The notes: generated by a model from the letters alone, not told the origin. A DNA stretch of 16,100 nucleotides from CAZHMN01 sp964533705 (GCA_964533705.1 CAZHMN010000069.1:1-16100), one strand, 5' to 3'. Positions 6,904-15,817 are shown, numbered from the stretch's first letter. A program made the numbers and translations.

Positions 6904-7977
6904 TTAAGCTACCGTGACCTCTTCGCTCAGATAGACGTCCTGAATGGCGTGGAACAGTTCAATGCCTTCATTTATGGGTTTCTGGAAGGTTTTTCTGCCG
7001 CTGATTAAGCCCATGCCGCCGGCGCGCTTGTTGATGACGGCGGTTTTGACGGCGTCGGCCAGATCGTTTTTCCCCGCCGCACCGCCGGAGTTGATCAAGC
7101 CAACTCGACCCATGTAATTGTTGACGACCTGATATCGGCACAGGTCAATGGGATGATCGGAACAGAGGTCGGTGTACATCTTCTCAGAGAACTTTCCGAA
7201 GCTCTTCCCTTCCGCATTCAGCGCTTTATAGCCTCCGTCCAATTCGGGCATTTTCTGCTTGATGATGTCCGCCTGAATGGTCGCTCCCAGGTGATTGGCC
7301 TGGCCGGTCAGATCGGCGCTGACGTGATAGTCCTTGCCGCCCGTTTTGAAGGCCGGATTTCGCAGGTAACACCAGAGGATGGTTGCCATGCCCAGCTCGT
7401 GAGCGGCCTGGAAGGCCTCGCTGACCTCCTCGATCTGGCGATTGCTTTCGTCGGATCCGTAGTAAATTGTTGCCCCCACGGCCACCGCTCCCATGTCAAA
7501 GGCTTGTTCAACGCTGGCAAAGAGGATCTGGTCGTAGGTGTTCGGGTAGGTGAGCAACTCATTGTGATTGATCTTCAAAATCATGGGGATTTTGTGAGCG
7601 TATTTGCGAGCCACAGAACCCAGCACCCCCAACGTCGAGGCGACGGCGTTGCAACCTCCTTCGATGGCCAGCTTGACGATGTTCTCGGGATCGAAGTAAA
7701 TGGGATTGGGGGCGAAGGAAGCGCCGCCGGAATGTTCAATGCCCTGATCTACGGGCAGGATGGACAGATAGCCGGTTCCCCCCAGGCGTCCGTGCCCGAA
7801 CAGGGTCTGAAGGCTCCTCAACACCGGTGTGGGGCGATCGGAGGGGGTGAAGATGCGCTCCACCCAGTCGGGGCCGGGAACGTGAATCTGCTCTTTGGGG
7901 ATTTTGGGGGTGTTAAATTTCAGCAGATGATCTGCTTCATTCCCCAGCAGTTCTCTGATTTTAACAATGGTCGCCAT
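6904..7977 (-). CDS. fbaB: Class I fructose-bisphosphate aldolase (FbaB/DhnA type)
   Basis: A cytoplasmic glycolytic/gluconeogenic enzyme that reversibly splits fructose-1,6-bisphosphate into glyceraldehyde-3-phosphate and dihydroxyacetone phosphate through a Schiff base. It has 357 residues, close to the 350 of E. coli FbaB. Visible signatures are 'YLSILPVDQGIEHSGGASFAPNP', 'PMILKINHNELL', 'ATILWCYLRNPAFK', the Schiff-base lysine motif 'ADIIKQK' (Lys240), and the phosphate-binding stretches 'NSGGAAGKND' and 'GLISGRKTFQKP'. The start is ATG at 7977, six bases after GGGAGTG. A GTG at 7986 lies inside that Shine-Dalgarno and is not used. The gene follows the glucan phosphorylase by 108 bases with no terminator seen between them, so read-through from the phosphorylase is likely and metabolically sensible. 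A terminator follows it. Confidence 0.94.
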   Translation of the reverse strand: MATIVKIRELLGNEADHLLKFNTPKIPKEQIHVPGPDWVERIFTPSDRPTPVLRSLQTLFGHGRLGGTGYLSILPVDQGIEHSGGASFAPNPIYFDPENIVKLAIEGGCNAVASTLGVLGSVARKYAHKIPMILKINHNELLTYPNTYDQILFASVEQAFDMGAVAVGATIYYGSDESNRQIEEVSEAFQAAHELGMATILWCYLRNPAFKTGGKDYHVSADLTGQANHLGATIQADIIKQKMPELDGGYKALNAEGKSFGKFSEKMYTDLCSDHPIDLCRYQVVNNYMGRVGLINSGGAAGKNDLADAVKTAVINKRAGGMGLISGRKTFQKPINEGIELFHAIQDVYLSEEVTVA

Positions 7978-8085
7978 GATTATCACTCCCGTTTTAGCTT
8001 TATTGTATTGAATGAACTAAACGTTTGCATTCTTCTTCTAACTCCTTTAAAAGCGCATTAAACGGTGGCTGGTCCTGTGGAGATT

Positions 8086-9777
8086 CTAAAAGTAGGCTTT
8101 CATCACATACTGCTGCATCATCCTCTGAGTGTTGAAGAAAGAACCGTTCAAAGCGATAGCGTGGAGCATGATGTTGGTGAATTGCTCTCGGTTGTTGTAG
8201 AACAAAGGGATCACAACCGATTCGAGCTTGTCATATAAAGCACCGGCATCTTTCATGCGGTTATCGGCGGATTCCATGTCATCGGCGATTTCGCCGAAGG
8301 ACCACCCGGTCAAGCCTTCGATATGCCCTTCGATCCACCAGCCGTCCAGAATACTCAGTGAAGGAACGCCGTTCAAGGCGGCTTTCATGCCGCTGGTGCC
8401 GGAAGCTTCGCGGGGCGGAATGGGGGTGTTGAGCCAAACGTCCACGCCGGAAGTCATCAATTTCCCCAATTCCATATCGTAATTCGATAAGTAGGCGATT
8501 TTTACGAAATCTTTCAGCTCCTCTTGCGCCTTGAAAACCCGCCTGATGATGTCCTTACCACCTTGATCCAGGGGATGAGCCTTACCGGCGAAGACTAGCT
8601 GGAAGGGTGCAACGTTCCTGGAGATCCGCTTCAGTCTTTCTATATCGTCGAAGATGAGGTCGGCGCGCTTGTAGGTTGAAGCTCGGCGGGCGAAACCGAT
8701 GGTCAGAGCGTCAACGTCCATGCCGACGTTGGTTTCGCGGTTGACGTACTCGATCAGATCACGTTTGGCTTGCAGATGCGCTTCCCAGATTTCCTGCCGG
8801 GGAATGCTCAGCGCAGATCTCAAACTGAAGTTATCGGCACTCCAGCCCGGGATATATTTATCGAAGAGCTTCTGGAAGGGTTCCGACGTCCAGGTCGCTG
8901 CGTTCACGCCGTTGGTGATAGAATCGATCACGTATTTGGCGAACATGTGCCGGGAGATTTCCGTGTGTTTCTTGGCGACGCCGTTGACAAAATGACTGAG
9001 GCTCAAAGCGAGGTAGGTCATGTTGAGAACTCCGTCACAACAGAGTCTGTCCTGTAGTTTGAAAGCGGCGTGATCTCCGATGATGCGATGAGCCATTTCC
9101 AGAGGGAATTGGTCATGGCCGGCTGGAACGGGCGTGTGAGTGGTGAAGACGCATTCCTGGCGAACCGCCTCAATGTCCTCATCATCGGGGACAGCTTTAC
9201 CTGATTGACGCAATTGCTCGTCCAGGAGTTCGAGGGTTAGCAAACTGGCGTGTCCCTCGTTCATGTGGAAGCGTTCCAGTTGCTGAAACCCCAGAGCTCT
9301 CAACATTTTGACGCCGCCGATTCCCAATATGACTTCCTGGCAGAGCCGATAATGGGAATCTCCCCCATAGAGAAAATGCGTCAGGGATCTGTCCCATTCT
9401 TCATTTTCAGGCAGGTCGGCATCCAAGAAATAAACGGGGACAACGTGCCCGGTGAAACCGATAACATCGTACTTCCATACTCGCAAATTGACCGTACGCC
9501 CTTCGATTGTAACCGACGTTCTGGTTGGCAGTTCGGTCAGATAATCGTCAACCGGCCATTCCACAGGTTCTTCGGATTGAATCCCGGCGGCATCCAATCT
9601 TTGATAGAAATACCCTTTGCGATGGAGAAGCGTCATTGCTGCCATCGGCACCTTCAGATTCGCTGCCGAGCGAATGGTATCACCGGCGAGAACTCCGAGA
9701 CCGCCGCTATAGGTGGGGATGCTGGGTTCGAGACCGATTTCCATAGAAAAATAGGCGACCTTTACCTCTTCAGACAT
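8086..9777 (-). CDS. glgP: Alpha-glucan phosphorylase, short form (GT35)
   Basis: A cytoplasmic PLP enzyme that uses phosphate to release glucose-1-phosphate from the non-reducing ends of glycogen or maltodextrin. It has 563 residues, far shorter than E. coli GlgP (815). It starts directly at the conserved 'VAYFSMEIGLEPSIPTYSGGLGVLAGD' and lacks the DUF3417 region of the longer forms. Other signatures are 'RFHMNEGHASLLTLELL', 'FTTHTPVPAGHDQFP', 'GFARRASTYKRADLIF' and the PLP-lysine motif 'SGTSGMKAALNG' (Lys465), followed by 'LSILDGWW'. The ATG at 9777 has TGGAG about 8 bases upstream. No frameshift is visible, so the shortness is a family subtype and not damage. It is followed by the aldolase gene. 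The glucan preference (glycogen or maltodextrin) cannot be decided here. Confidence 0.93.
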   Translation of the reverse strand: MSEEVKVAYFSMEIGLEPSIPTYSGGLGVLAGDTIRSAANLKVPMAAMTLLHRKGYFYQRLDAAGIQSEEPVEWPVDDYLTELPTRTSVTIEGRTVNLRVWKYDVIGFTGHVVPVYFLDADLPENEEWDRSLTHFLYGGDSHYRLCQEVILGIGGVKMLRALGFQQLERFHMNEGHASLLTLELLDEQLRQSGKAVPDDEDIEAVRQECVFTTHTPVPAGHDQFPLEMAHRIIGDHAAFKLQDRLCCDGVLNMTYLALSLSHFVNGVAKKHTEISRHMFAKYVIDSITNGVNAATWTSEPFQKLFDKYIPGWSADNFSLRSALSIPRQEIWEAHLQAKRDLIEYVNRETNVGMDVDALTIGFARRASTYKRADLIFDDIERLKRISRNVAPFQLVFAGKAHPLDQGGKDIIRRVFKAQEELKDFVKIAYLSNYDMELGKLMTSGVDVWLNTPIPPREASGTSGMKAALNGVPSLSILDGWWIEGHIEGLTGWSFGEIADDMESADNRMKDAGALYDKLESVVIPLFYNNREQFTNIMLHAIALNGSFFNTQRMMQQYVMKAYF

Positions 9778-10021
9778 TATGTAGCTCCAGAGTGAACAAA
9801 ATCGAGTTGAGTTTGTTGGTCGATCCCCGTCATTTGGCGGAGGCCAATAGAGGGCTTCGTTTGAGACCGTTTGCAGGGTGAGCCGTTAAATGGGAAAACG
9901 AACTTAGAAATGGTCAATCATAGAAATCAGATGAAATCTTCGAATGAGTTTGTGCCGGCGTTTGGGGTGGTATTGGCCAAAGAATATCAGCATTCAGCAA
10001 ACTTCCAGGTTCTTTCAGACG
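9778..10021 (-). other. Intergenic region upstream of glgP, no clear signal
   Basis: This is 244 bases between the aminotransferase stop and the phosphorylase start. I looked on the minus strand for a terminator hairpin with a U-run and for -35/-10 pairs with 16-18 base spacing and found nothing convincing. Only partial matches occur, such as TATGAT without a good -35. No small gene with a ribosome binding site is visible. Confidence 0.4.
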
Positions 10022-11317
10022 TCATCCTTTCACCCAATCCACGATCAATCGTACCGCCTCCGTGACTTTATGGCACCAGGATTCGGTGAAGTCATCGGGA
10101 AGGGGTTGATCCAGCGGGATGGTTTCACTGGCCGCCAAAGCTCTGGAGCCGTCGAAGTCCACGTAGGCCAGACGCGCAGTCAGCTCGTCTTTGGGGCGTT
10201 CAAACACAGATCCCGGCAGGATGGCCACGCCGGTTTCTTCCAGTAACCTTTCGCATAATTTAGCGCTGTTTCCGATACCTCGCCCCGCCATTTTCACCAC
10301 CAGAGGAGAGAAATCCAGGAACAGGTAGAAAGCGCCTACGGGGTCATAGACGCGTATCCCTGCATCGTTCAGCATTCTGGCGTACTTGTTTCCAAGGGTG
10401 GATAAGATGCGCCGGGCGTGGCAGAGATACCTCTCGATCTTGACACCACCAGAGAAGGCTCGTATGGCGGCGAATTGGATCGGTGTGCAGACTGACGTGT
10501 AGGTTTCACTGGCCAGCGCCGCCATCGTTTCCAGCAGCCAGTCGAGGTTGGTCGGGAAGGTAAAGGTTCCCAACCGCCACCCGCCTGCTCCGCACCACTT
10601 AGACAATCCGGAACTGATAATAGTTCCTTCCGGGTAGTAGCGCGCCACCGAGATATGGGCTCCCTTGTGGTGGAGTTGTCCGTAGATCTCATCTGACAGG
10701 AGGATGACTTCAAATTTTCGAGCCACTTCGGCCATTTCCTTGAGTTCATCAGCGTTGTAAGAGCAGCCGGTCGGATTGCTGGGGTAGTTCAGCACTAAAA
10801 TGCGGGGCCGGTAGTCGTCATGTTCTCCTTCGCAGGCCTTTTCCAGATCTTCGGCGGTCATCTTCCACTGGTTCTCGGGTTTGGTGTGAATCAGGCTGAC
10901 AGTTCGCCCGATGATTTTGGCTTGAGGGACGTATGATACCCAGCAGGGAGTTGGAACGATTAGTTCACCATAAAATGCCAGTTGCAGCAGGAACATCAGT
11001 TCCTTGGATCCGGGGCCGATAAGGACGTCATCTGGATGAGCGTCAATGCCGTCCTTTTTCCGGTGGAATTCAGCTACGGCGCCGCGCAGATCGCGATGCC
11101 CTTTAGCGGGGAGGTAGTCCTTTTCGTGAGCATGCGTCTTCAGGGCTTCGACGATAGGCACCGGCACAGGAAAAGGCGACTGCCCCAACCCCAAGCGGTA
11201 GACCGTTCTTCCTTCGCGCTGCATCTGCCTGGTACGATCGTTGATGGTCAACGTGGCGGATTGTTCCAAACCGCGCACGTTCAAATTAAGACTGACATGT
11301 TTGTGGATGTTCAACAC
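10022..11317 (-). CDS. PLP-dependent class I/II aminotransferase
   Basis: A cytoplasmic fold-type I aminotransferase, 431 residues from the chosen start. The key residues are in place: 'NYPSNPTG' (177-184), 'LSDEIYGQ' with PLP-binding Asp209 and Tyr212, 'SSGLSKWCGAGGWRLG' with the Schiff-base Lys240 and Arg248, and the substrate carboxylate arginine in 'ARLAYVDFDG' (Arg382). Substrate specificity (aspartate, aromatic, alanine or other) cannot be set by eye. The start is uncertain. GTG at 11317 has CCGGAG four bases upstream. A longer reading from TTG at 11365 adds 16 basic residues but has only AGGCGG some 14 bases away. The gene lies 108 bases after the oligopeptidase with no strong terminator between. 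Its presence beside peptidase genes suggests a role in amino-acid catabolism, which is an inference from context. Confidence 0.88.
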   Translation of the reverse strand: MLNIHKHVSLNLNVRGLEQSATLTINDRTRQMQREGRTVYRLGLGQSPFPVPVPIVEALKTHAHEKDYLPAKGHRDLRGAVAEFHRKKDGIDAHPDDVLIGPGSKELMFLLQLAFYGELIVPTPCWVSYVPQAKIIGRTVSLIHTKPENQWKMTAEDLEKACEGEHDDYRPRILVLNYPSNPTGCSYNADELKEMAEVARKFEVILLSDEIYGQLHHKGAHISVARYYPEGTIISSGLSKWCGAGGWRLGTFTFPTNLDWLLETMAALASETYTSVCTPIQFAAIRAFSGGVKIERYLCHARRILSTLGNKYARMLNDAGIRVYDPVGAFYLFLDFSPLVVKMAGRGIGNSAKLCERLLEETGVAILPGSVFERPKDELTARLAYVDFDGSRALAASETIPLDQPLPDDFTESWCHKVTEAVRLIVDWVKG

Positions 11318-11425
11318 AGGTCTCCGGGTGTTATTTTTAAGTGAGTTTTTGCGCTTTCTGCTCAAGCGCGTCCGGTTTGCCGCCTATGAACAAAAAAGCA
11401 AGGTCCTGCGGTGCCTGAGCTCGGT

Positions 11426-13552
11426 TCATTCCGGTGCGTTCATCCCTAATTGCTGCATCAGGAATGCCAGAGTTTGCGCTTGCTGTTCGATCCGGACAGA
11501 AAGCGTTGTGCCTCCATGGTGTCCCGAAGCTTTCTGGACGAGCAGCAGAATCGGTTCTCCGTGCGGGTTCGCTTCCTGCAGGCGAGCCACCATCTTCCGG
11601 GCGTGTAAAGGATCGACGCGGGCGTCGTTTTCGCTGCCGGTGATGATCATGGCAGGGTATTTCACCCCATTGATGACGTTGTGGTACGGAGAATACCGGT
11701 ACAGATATTTAAACTGCTCAGGGTTATCAGAACTGCCGTACTCTTCGGCCCAGACGTTGGCGTATCCGAATTTGTGGTACCTGATCATGTCCAGCAGAGG
11801 GACGGCACAATCTACGACTTTAAAGAGTTCAGGTCTTTGTACGGTGGCGGCGCCGACCAATAATCCGCCATTGCTCCCTCCGCTGATAGCCAGCTTATCA
11901 GGATTTGTGTATCCGTTATCAATCAACCATTCGGCCGCGGCGATGAAATCGTCAAAGACGTTCTGCTTTTTCTCTAACATACCGGCTTTATGCCATTCCT
12001 GCCCGTATTCACCGCCACCCCGCAGGTTCGGAATGGCCACCATGCCGCCGGCTTCCAGCCAGACGACCTTCGACGTTGAGAAACGCGGCGTAATGGAGAT
12101 GTTGAATCCACCATAGGCGGTTAGAAGAGTAGGATTATTCCCATCTTTCTTGAGGTCTTTATGGTGAACCAGGAACATCGAGATAGGGGTGCCGTCCTTG
12201 GATTTATACCAAACCTGTTCGGTTGTGAAGTTGCTCACGTCAATTTCTACGGGATATTTTCGGTACAAGATCAAGCTGTCATTCCCAAAATCGTATCTGT
12301 AGATGGTGGAGGGATAAGTAAAACTGGAGAACTTCACCCAGACGTCCGGTTGAGACCAATAGCCTGTTAGATTCGCCGTTCCTATTGTGGGAAATGACAA
12401 TTCGCGAAGGTATTTTCCTTCCAGTGTGAATATTTTGACTCGAGTGTAGGCGTTGTGCTGATAAACGGCATAGACGTGCCCGGCGATACAGGCGATATAT
12501 TGGAGCATGTCGTTGCTGTCTTCAGGGATGAACTCACGCCAGTATTGCTGATCCGGCTTGTCAACGTCGGTAATATATACCTTGTAAAGGGGCGCGTCCT
12601 TGTCCGTCCGAATCAGGATTTTGCCCTCGATGATATCAACGGAATATTGAGCGTCGAAGCTGGTTGTTATGGGGATAAGGGGTTCGTCGGACCCCACTCT
12701 CTTGAAATAGACCTCGTTCTGATTGTAGATACTGCGGTAGAACACGACATATTTGCCGTCCTCGGTGACGGCGGCATCATGCCAGTATTCTTTAACCGTG
12801 TCATGGAAAAATATTTTTTTATCTTCAGATGGGGGTGTTCCCAGCTTATGGAAATAAACTGATTGCCAGTAGTTTTCCTCGCCTTCGGGCACTTCGCCTT
12901 TTAGGGGATTGGCGGTATAGTAAAATCCCGAATTTTCGGGGAGCCAGGAAGAGACGCGTTGTTTCCATCCTAATAACGAATCAGGCAGGATTTCTCCGGT
13001 CTCAACGACCATGACGCGATAGATGGGATTTTCATCCCCCCCGCGTGCTTTACCAAAGGCGACGTATTTTCCATCTCTGGAGGGGACGACATCGGCCAGC
13101 GTTTCCGTTGGATCCCAGAGGTTGGGATTGATTAATTCCTCCAGCTCGGCGTCCTCTCTTGCTCTGGTATTATAGACCCACTTTTCTTCATCCTTTTTCT
13201 TCGTCCATAAGAAAATTCTTTCTCCGTCCAGTACTTTGTCAGGGACATCCTCGTCATCGTAGCGTAATAATTCATTGAATCGTTTGATCAGGAATTCGCG
13301 CTGCGGCAGCGTATCCAGGATGGAATGCGTCAGACTTTCTTGCTCTTTTGTCCAGGCGACGACTTCGGGATTCTCTGCATTTTCCAGCCAGCGGTAGTTG
13401 TCAATGATTTCAACGCCGTGCAGCGTATCCCTGACGGCGATCTTCGCTGTTTCCGGGTAATTATAATCGTCATCCCAGGCGGGGGCCAAGTCAGTGATAA
13501 CAAGTAAAGCCAGAATAGAGACAAACGATGCGGATAGTACTTTGTTTTTCAT
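11426..13552 (-). CDS. Secreted prolyl oligopeptidase (S9A)
   Basis: A 708-residue serine peptidase that in this family cuts short peptides after proline. A signal peptide (residues 1-25, basic MKNK, hydrophobic core, A-P-A cleavage site) places it in the periplasm or outside. The N-terminal 'PETAKIAVRDTLHGVEIIDNYRWLEN' is typical of S9A. A seven-bladed propeller region (about 80-440) and a C-terminal alpha/beta hydrolase follow. The catalytic triad is Ser560 in 'ISGGSNGGLL', Asp643 in 'GSENDARVDPLHARK' and His678 in 'ASGHHGGT'. The length matches the family's usual 700 or so. The ATG at 13552 has GAGG nine bases upstream. Upstream lie a hairpin repeat and the S8 protease gene; downstream is the aminotransferase. 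Together with the S8 protease it would degrade external protein to peptides small enough for import. No defect is visible. Confidence 0.94.
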   Translation of the reverse strand: MKNKVLSASFVSILALLVITDLAPAWDDDYNYPETAKIAVRDTLHGVEIIDNYRWLENAENPEVVAWTKEQESLTHSILDTLPQREFLIKRFNELLRYDDEDVPDKVLDGERIFLWTKKKDEEKWVYNTRAREDAELEELINPNLWDPTETLADVVPSRDGKYVAFGKARGGDENPIYRVMVVETGEILPDSLLGWKQRVSSWLPENSGFYYTANPLKGEVPEGEENYWQSVYFHKLGTPPSEDKKIFFHDTVKEYWHDAAVTEDGKYVVFYRSIYNQNEVYFKRVGSDEPLIPITTSFDAQYSVDIIEGKILIRTDKDAPLYKVYITDVDKPDQQYWREFIPEDSNDMLQYIACIAGHVYAVYQHNAYTRVKIFTLEGKYLRELSFPTIGTANLTGYWSQPDVWVKFSSFTYPSTIYRYDFGNDSLILYRKYPVEIDVSNFTTEQVWYKSKDGTPISMFLVHHKDLKKDGNNPTLLTAYGGFNISITPRFSTSKVVWLEAGGMVAIPNLRGGGEYGQEWHKAGMLEKKQNVFDDFIAAAEWLIDNGYTNPDKLAISGGSNGGLLVGAATVQRPELFKVVDCAVPLLDMIRYHKFGYANVWAEEYGSSDNPEQFKYLYRYSPYHNVINGVKYPAMIITGSENDARVDPLHARKMVARLQEANPHGEPILLLVQKASGHHGGTTLSVRIEQQAQTLAFLMQQLGMNAPE

Positions 13553-13590
13553 AGTAACTTACCTCGCTTAAATAAACATCAATTGTCCGG

Positions 13591-13650
13591 GTGCGGTCAT
13601 TGCGTTCTCAAAACGGTAGGCGGCGGTCAGGCGAGGATGCCTGACCGCAC
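13591..13650. repeat. Intergenic palindromic repeat with nested arms
   Basis: gcggtcaggc (13623-13632) and gcctgaccgc (13639-13648) form a perfect 10-bp stem around the loop gaggat. A third copy of the arm start, gtgcggtca (13591-13599), can pair with tgaccgcac (13642-13650), so two alternative structures compete. On the minus strand the stem is followed by CGCCTACCG and not a U-run, so it looks more like a dispersed palindromic element than a terminator. It occupies the gap between the S8 protease stop and the oligopeptidase start. Confidence 0.7.
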
Positions 13651-13653
13651 GCT

Positions 13654-13667
13654 AATGATTCATCATT
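13654..13667. repeat. Short AT-rich inverted repeat
   Basis: aatgat and atcatt pair around a 2-base loop, 11 bases past the S8 protease stop codon (minus direction). It could be an end-stabilising stem or an operator-like palindrome. No U-run follows, so a terminator is not claimed. Confidence 0.35.
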
Positions 13668-13678
13668 TGGTGTGGTGG

Positions 13679-15565
13679 TTATTTCATCTGTGCCAGCATT
13701 TCAAATGATTTTTTCGGATTGATGATGCGGATGGTTCGATTGCCCGCTTTCTTCTCATCACATCCCTTTTCGATGAGTTCTCGAACTTGCGTTGGTTTGA
13801 GATCGGGACGGACGGCGAAAATCTTGGCGGCCAGATTGGCAACGTTTGGCGATGCCATTGAGGTGCCGCTTAGTTTGATCTGATCGCCGCCGGGGACGTA
13901 GCTTAGGACTTCGAACCCGTTGGCGTAAGCGTCCACTTTGCCGAAACTGGTGAAGTCGGTCTCTTCTCCGGCCTGATCCACAGCCCCGATGGACATCAAG
14001 TTGGGCAAGTCGAAGGAGCAGGGAATAAACTCTTCGAATTTCACATCGTTGTCCGCATTTCCGGCTCCGCCGATGAAGAGAATTTCCGGGGCGCCTTCAA
14101 TGCCTGCGTAAAGCCCGGCTTTAATGGTATCGAAAATCTGGCGGGTGAGCTCCTTACGTTCTTCGACGCTTCCGCCCGCGCCGTTGGCTTCTAATGCGTC
14201 TTCGATCTCGTCCAGGGTGTAGATCCAGCTCATATTGACCACTCGGACTCCGTGTTTTTTGAAGTAATCAACTGTTTCAACCATCATATTGGAGGTCTTT
14301 TTGGCCCACTCAAGGGTGGGCTCCATGGGGATCATGCGGTGGTCGAAGGTGAGGCGCGCGACCAGGATTTTCGCGAAGGGGTTGCCGCGGGCCACGATGC
14401 CGGCGACGTGGGTTCCGTGGCAATGGTTGCCGTATTTTCCGATGTCTTCGATAAACGGCTTGACCTCTGTAGGATCGAGGCTGGACATCATTTTCCTGAG
14501 TTCTGTGGCTTCTTCGCTATTGATATTGGAGATCAGATCCATGTAGCCTTTCATCATGCGCTGAAGGCGGGGGCGGTCAGCCTGAACGTCGCCGATGGGA
14601 TAGAGAAGATCCGGTGTTTTGTCCGCGTAGAGATCGTAGGCGATGCCGTGAACGTCGTCCACGTAGCCGTTACCGTCATCATCGAGGCCGTTGCCGGGGA
14701 TCTCCTTATCGTTGACGAAGATATTTTCCTTGAAAACCTCCGGATCAACGCCGGCATCCCAGATACCGACGATTACCGGTTCGGCTTTTTGGTTTTTGTC
14801 GAGTGTCACCTCTCGAGCTTCCCAGATATCGGGCTTTACGACTTTGTTGGCGTCAATGTAGGCAGCCAGAACCTCTCCGACGATATCCTTGTAGGGTAGA
14901 TAGTAATTGATTGTGTAATAATTACTGATCAAGGATGCTGCATTATCCAGTTTCAGCTCCCCGTTGCTCTTATCGAGGATGGGCTGGATCCGTTCGTTGA
15001 TGATGCCGATAAAGAGGTTCTTTGAGAGGATTTCAGTTTGTCCCTTGGTGGATTCCACCTCGGATTCGACGACTTCGTAGGGGAGTTCATTGACGAGTTT
15101 GGCGTATTCGCGTTTGAAGGCGGATTCTGTGTCCTTTTGACCGGATTGCACCGCCTTGATATAGGCCCGCGCAAACAGACCCGTCATCAGCTTGGAAGCC
15201 TCCTTGTCTTCCAATTCCTTGCGCATCTGCAGGAATTTCAGGTAATCGTCGTACCGGCCTTCGATGAGAGCAATGATGCCTAACTTGGCATAGTAACCTT
15301 TCAATGTAGTTTTGTCCTGGATGTCGTATTTTTCCAGGTCGGCTTCGATGTCGGCTTTGATCGCCTCCGCCAGTTTCATCAACGCATCCTTGTTCTCCAC
15401 CAGATCCACCGCCTTCATTTCTATTTGATAGGAGTGGGGTGGAAGATCGTCCGCTTTCTCGATCTTGATCTTTTCGGCGAAAGCTGCCTGCAAACTGACA
15501 CTGAAGATACCGATTGAAAGCAAAACCATCAGCGCGATGGTCATCGCGATTTTAACTGGATTCAT
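13679..15565 (-). CDS. Secreted subtilisin-family serine protease (S8)
   Basis: A 628-residue exported endoprotease. A signal peptide (1-30, cleavage after A-F-A) is followed by a helical region (about 31-260) that I cannot match to the usual I9 prodomain. The catalytic domain has Asp270 in 'VIVGIWDAGVD', His383 in 'NHCHGTHVAGI', the oxyanion Asn503 in 'GGAGNADND' and Ser569 in 'LSGTSMASPNVANLAA'. Between Asp and His is a 113-residue gap, against about 30 in subtilisin. It holds an acidic, possibly calcium-binding loop 'GNGLDDDGNGYVDDVHG' (291-307) and a charged helical stretch (about 328-378). No T9SS sorting domain is present at the C-terminus, so it probably stays periplasmic or leaves by another route. 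The ATG at 15565 has CAGGAGA 7 bases upstream. Next in the direction of transcription is the exported prolyl oligopeptidase, a plausible partner in protein digestion. Confidence 0.93.
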   Translation of the reverse strand: MNPVKIAMTIALMVLLSIGIFSVSLQAAFAEKIKIEKADDLPPHSYQIEMKAVDLVENKDALMKLAEAIKADIEADLEKYDIQDKTTLKGYYAKLGIIALIEGRYDDYLKFLQMRKELEDKEASKLMTGLFARAYIKAVQSGQKDTESAFKREYAKLVNELPYEVVESEVESTKGQTEILSKNLFIGIINERIQPILDKSNGELKLDNAASLISNYYTINYYLPYKDIVGEVLAAYIDANKVVKPDIWEAREVTLDKNQKAEPVIVGIWDAGVDPEVFKENIFVNDKEIPGNGLDDDGNGYVDDVHGIAYDLYADKTPDLLYPIGDVQADRPRLQRMMKGYMDLISNINSEEATELRKMMSSLDPTEVKPFIEDIGKYGNHCHGTHVAGIVARGNPFAKILVARLTFDHRMIPMEPTLEWAKKTSNMMVETVDYFKKHGVRVVNMSWIYTLDEIEDALEANGAGGSVEERKELTRQIFDTIKAGLYAGIEGAPEILFIGGAGNADNDVKFEEFIPCSFDLPNLMSIGAVDQAGEETDFTSFGKVDAYANGFEVLSYVPGGDQIKLSGTSMASPNVANLAAKIFAVRPDLKPTQVRELIEKGCDEKKAGNRTIRIINPKKSFEMLAQMK

Positions 15566-15686
15566 GTTCGTCTCCTGTATTGTTATTGGGTGCGCCCGCT
15601 GCCCTTATCAGGCGGCTGCATATTTTAGACTCTTTTATTTTTTGAAGTTACCTGTGTGAGGATAATTGCCAGAATCGCTCAAAGGG

Positions 15687-15723
15687 TGGCGTTGCAACGG
15701 CGAAGCCGTATGACCTGACGCCA
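15687..15723. repeat. Nested inverted repeat
   Basis: The outer arms tggcgt (15687-15692) and acgcca (15718-15723) enclose an inner stem acggc / gccgt (15697-15709, loop gaa). The inner core cggcgaagcc occurs again at 16091-16100, cut by the window end, so it may be part of a repeated unit. Confidence 0.5.
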
Positions 15724-15769
15724 GTCCCAAAGATCATTACCGATTTCAGATCCCCCCGCCCTTTGGGCA

Positions 15770-15788
15770 CCCCCCTTAATAAGGGGGG
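15770..15788. repeat. C-run / G-run palindrome
   Basis: cccccctt (15770-15777) and aagggggg (15781-15788) pair perfectly around aat. It is flanked by further C-rich and G-rich tracts (15752-15759, 15791-15796). Elements of this composition are commonly dispersed between genes in many bacterial lineages. Copy number cannot be judged from this window. Confidence 0.6.
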
Positions 15789-15817
15789 CAGGAGGGATTA
15801 GAAAAAACGAGCGAGCA

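Noticed and set aside
7983..8030. Short leader peptide (15 codons, MQTFSSFN...) just before the aldolase
   Set aside because: The only Shine-Dalgarno-like site (AAAGGAG) is 11 bases from its ATG, the peptide has no regulatory codon run, and no attenuator hairpins are visible.
7153..8061. Long plus-strand open reading frame (302 codons) opposite the aldolase gene
   Set aside because: It is the complement of a well-supported conserved enzyme gene, has no recognisable motifs and no convincing ribosome binding site. Such long antisense frames are expected in GC-rich coding DNA.
11318..11425. Terminator between the prolyl oligopeptidase and the aminotransferase
   Set aside because: A TTTTTT run is present on the minus strand near 11391-11397, but the sequence before it does not form a stable perfect stem.
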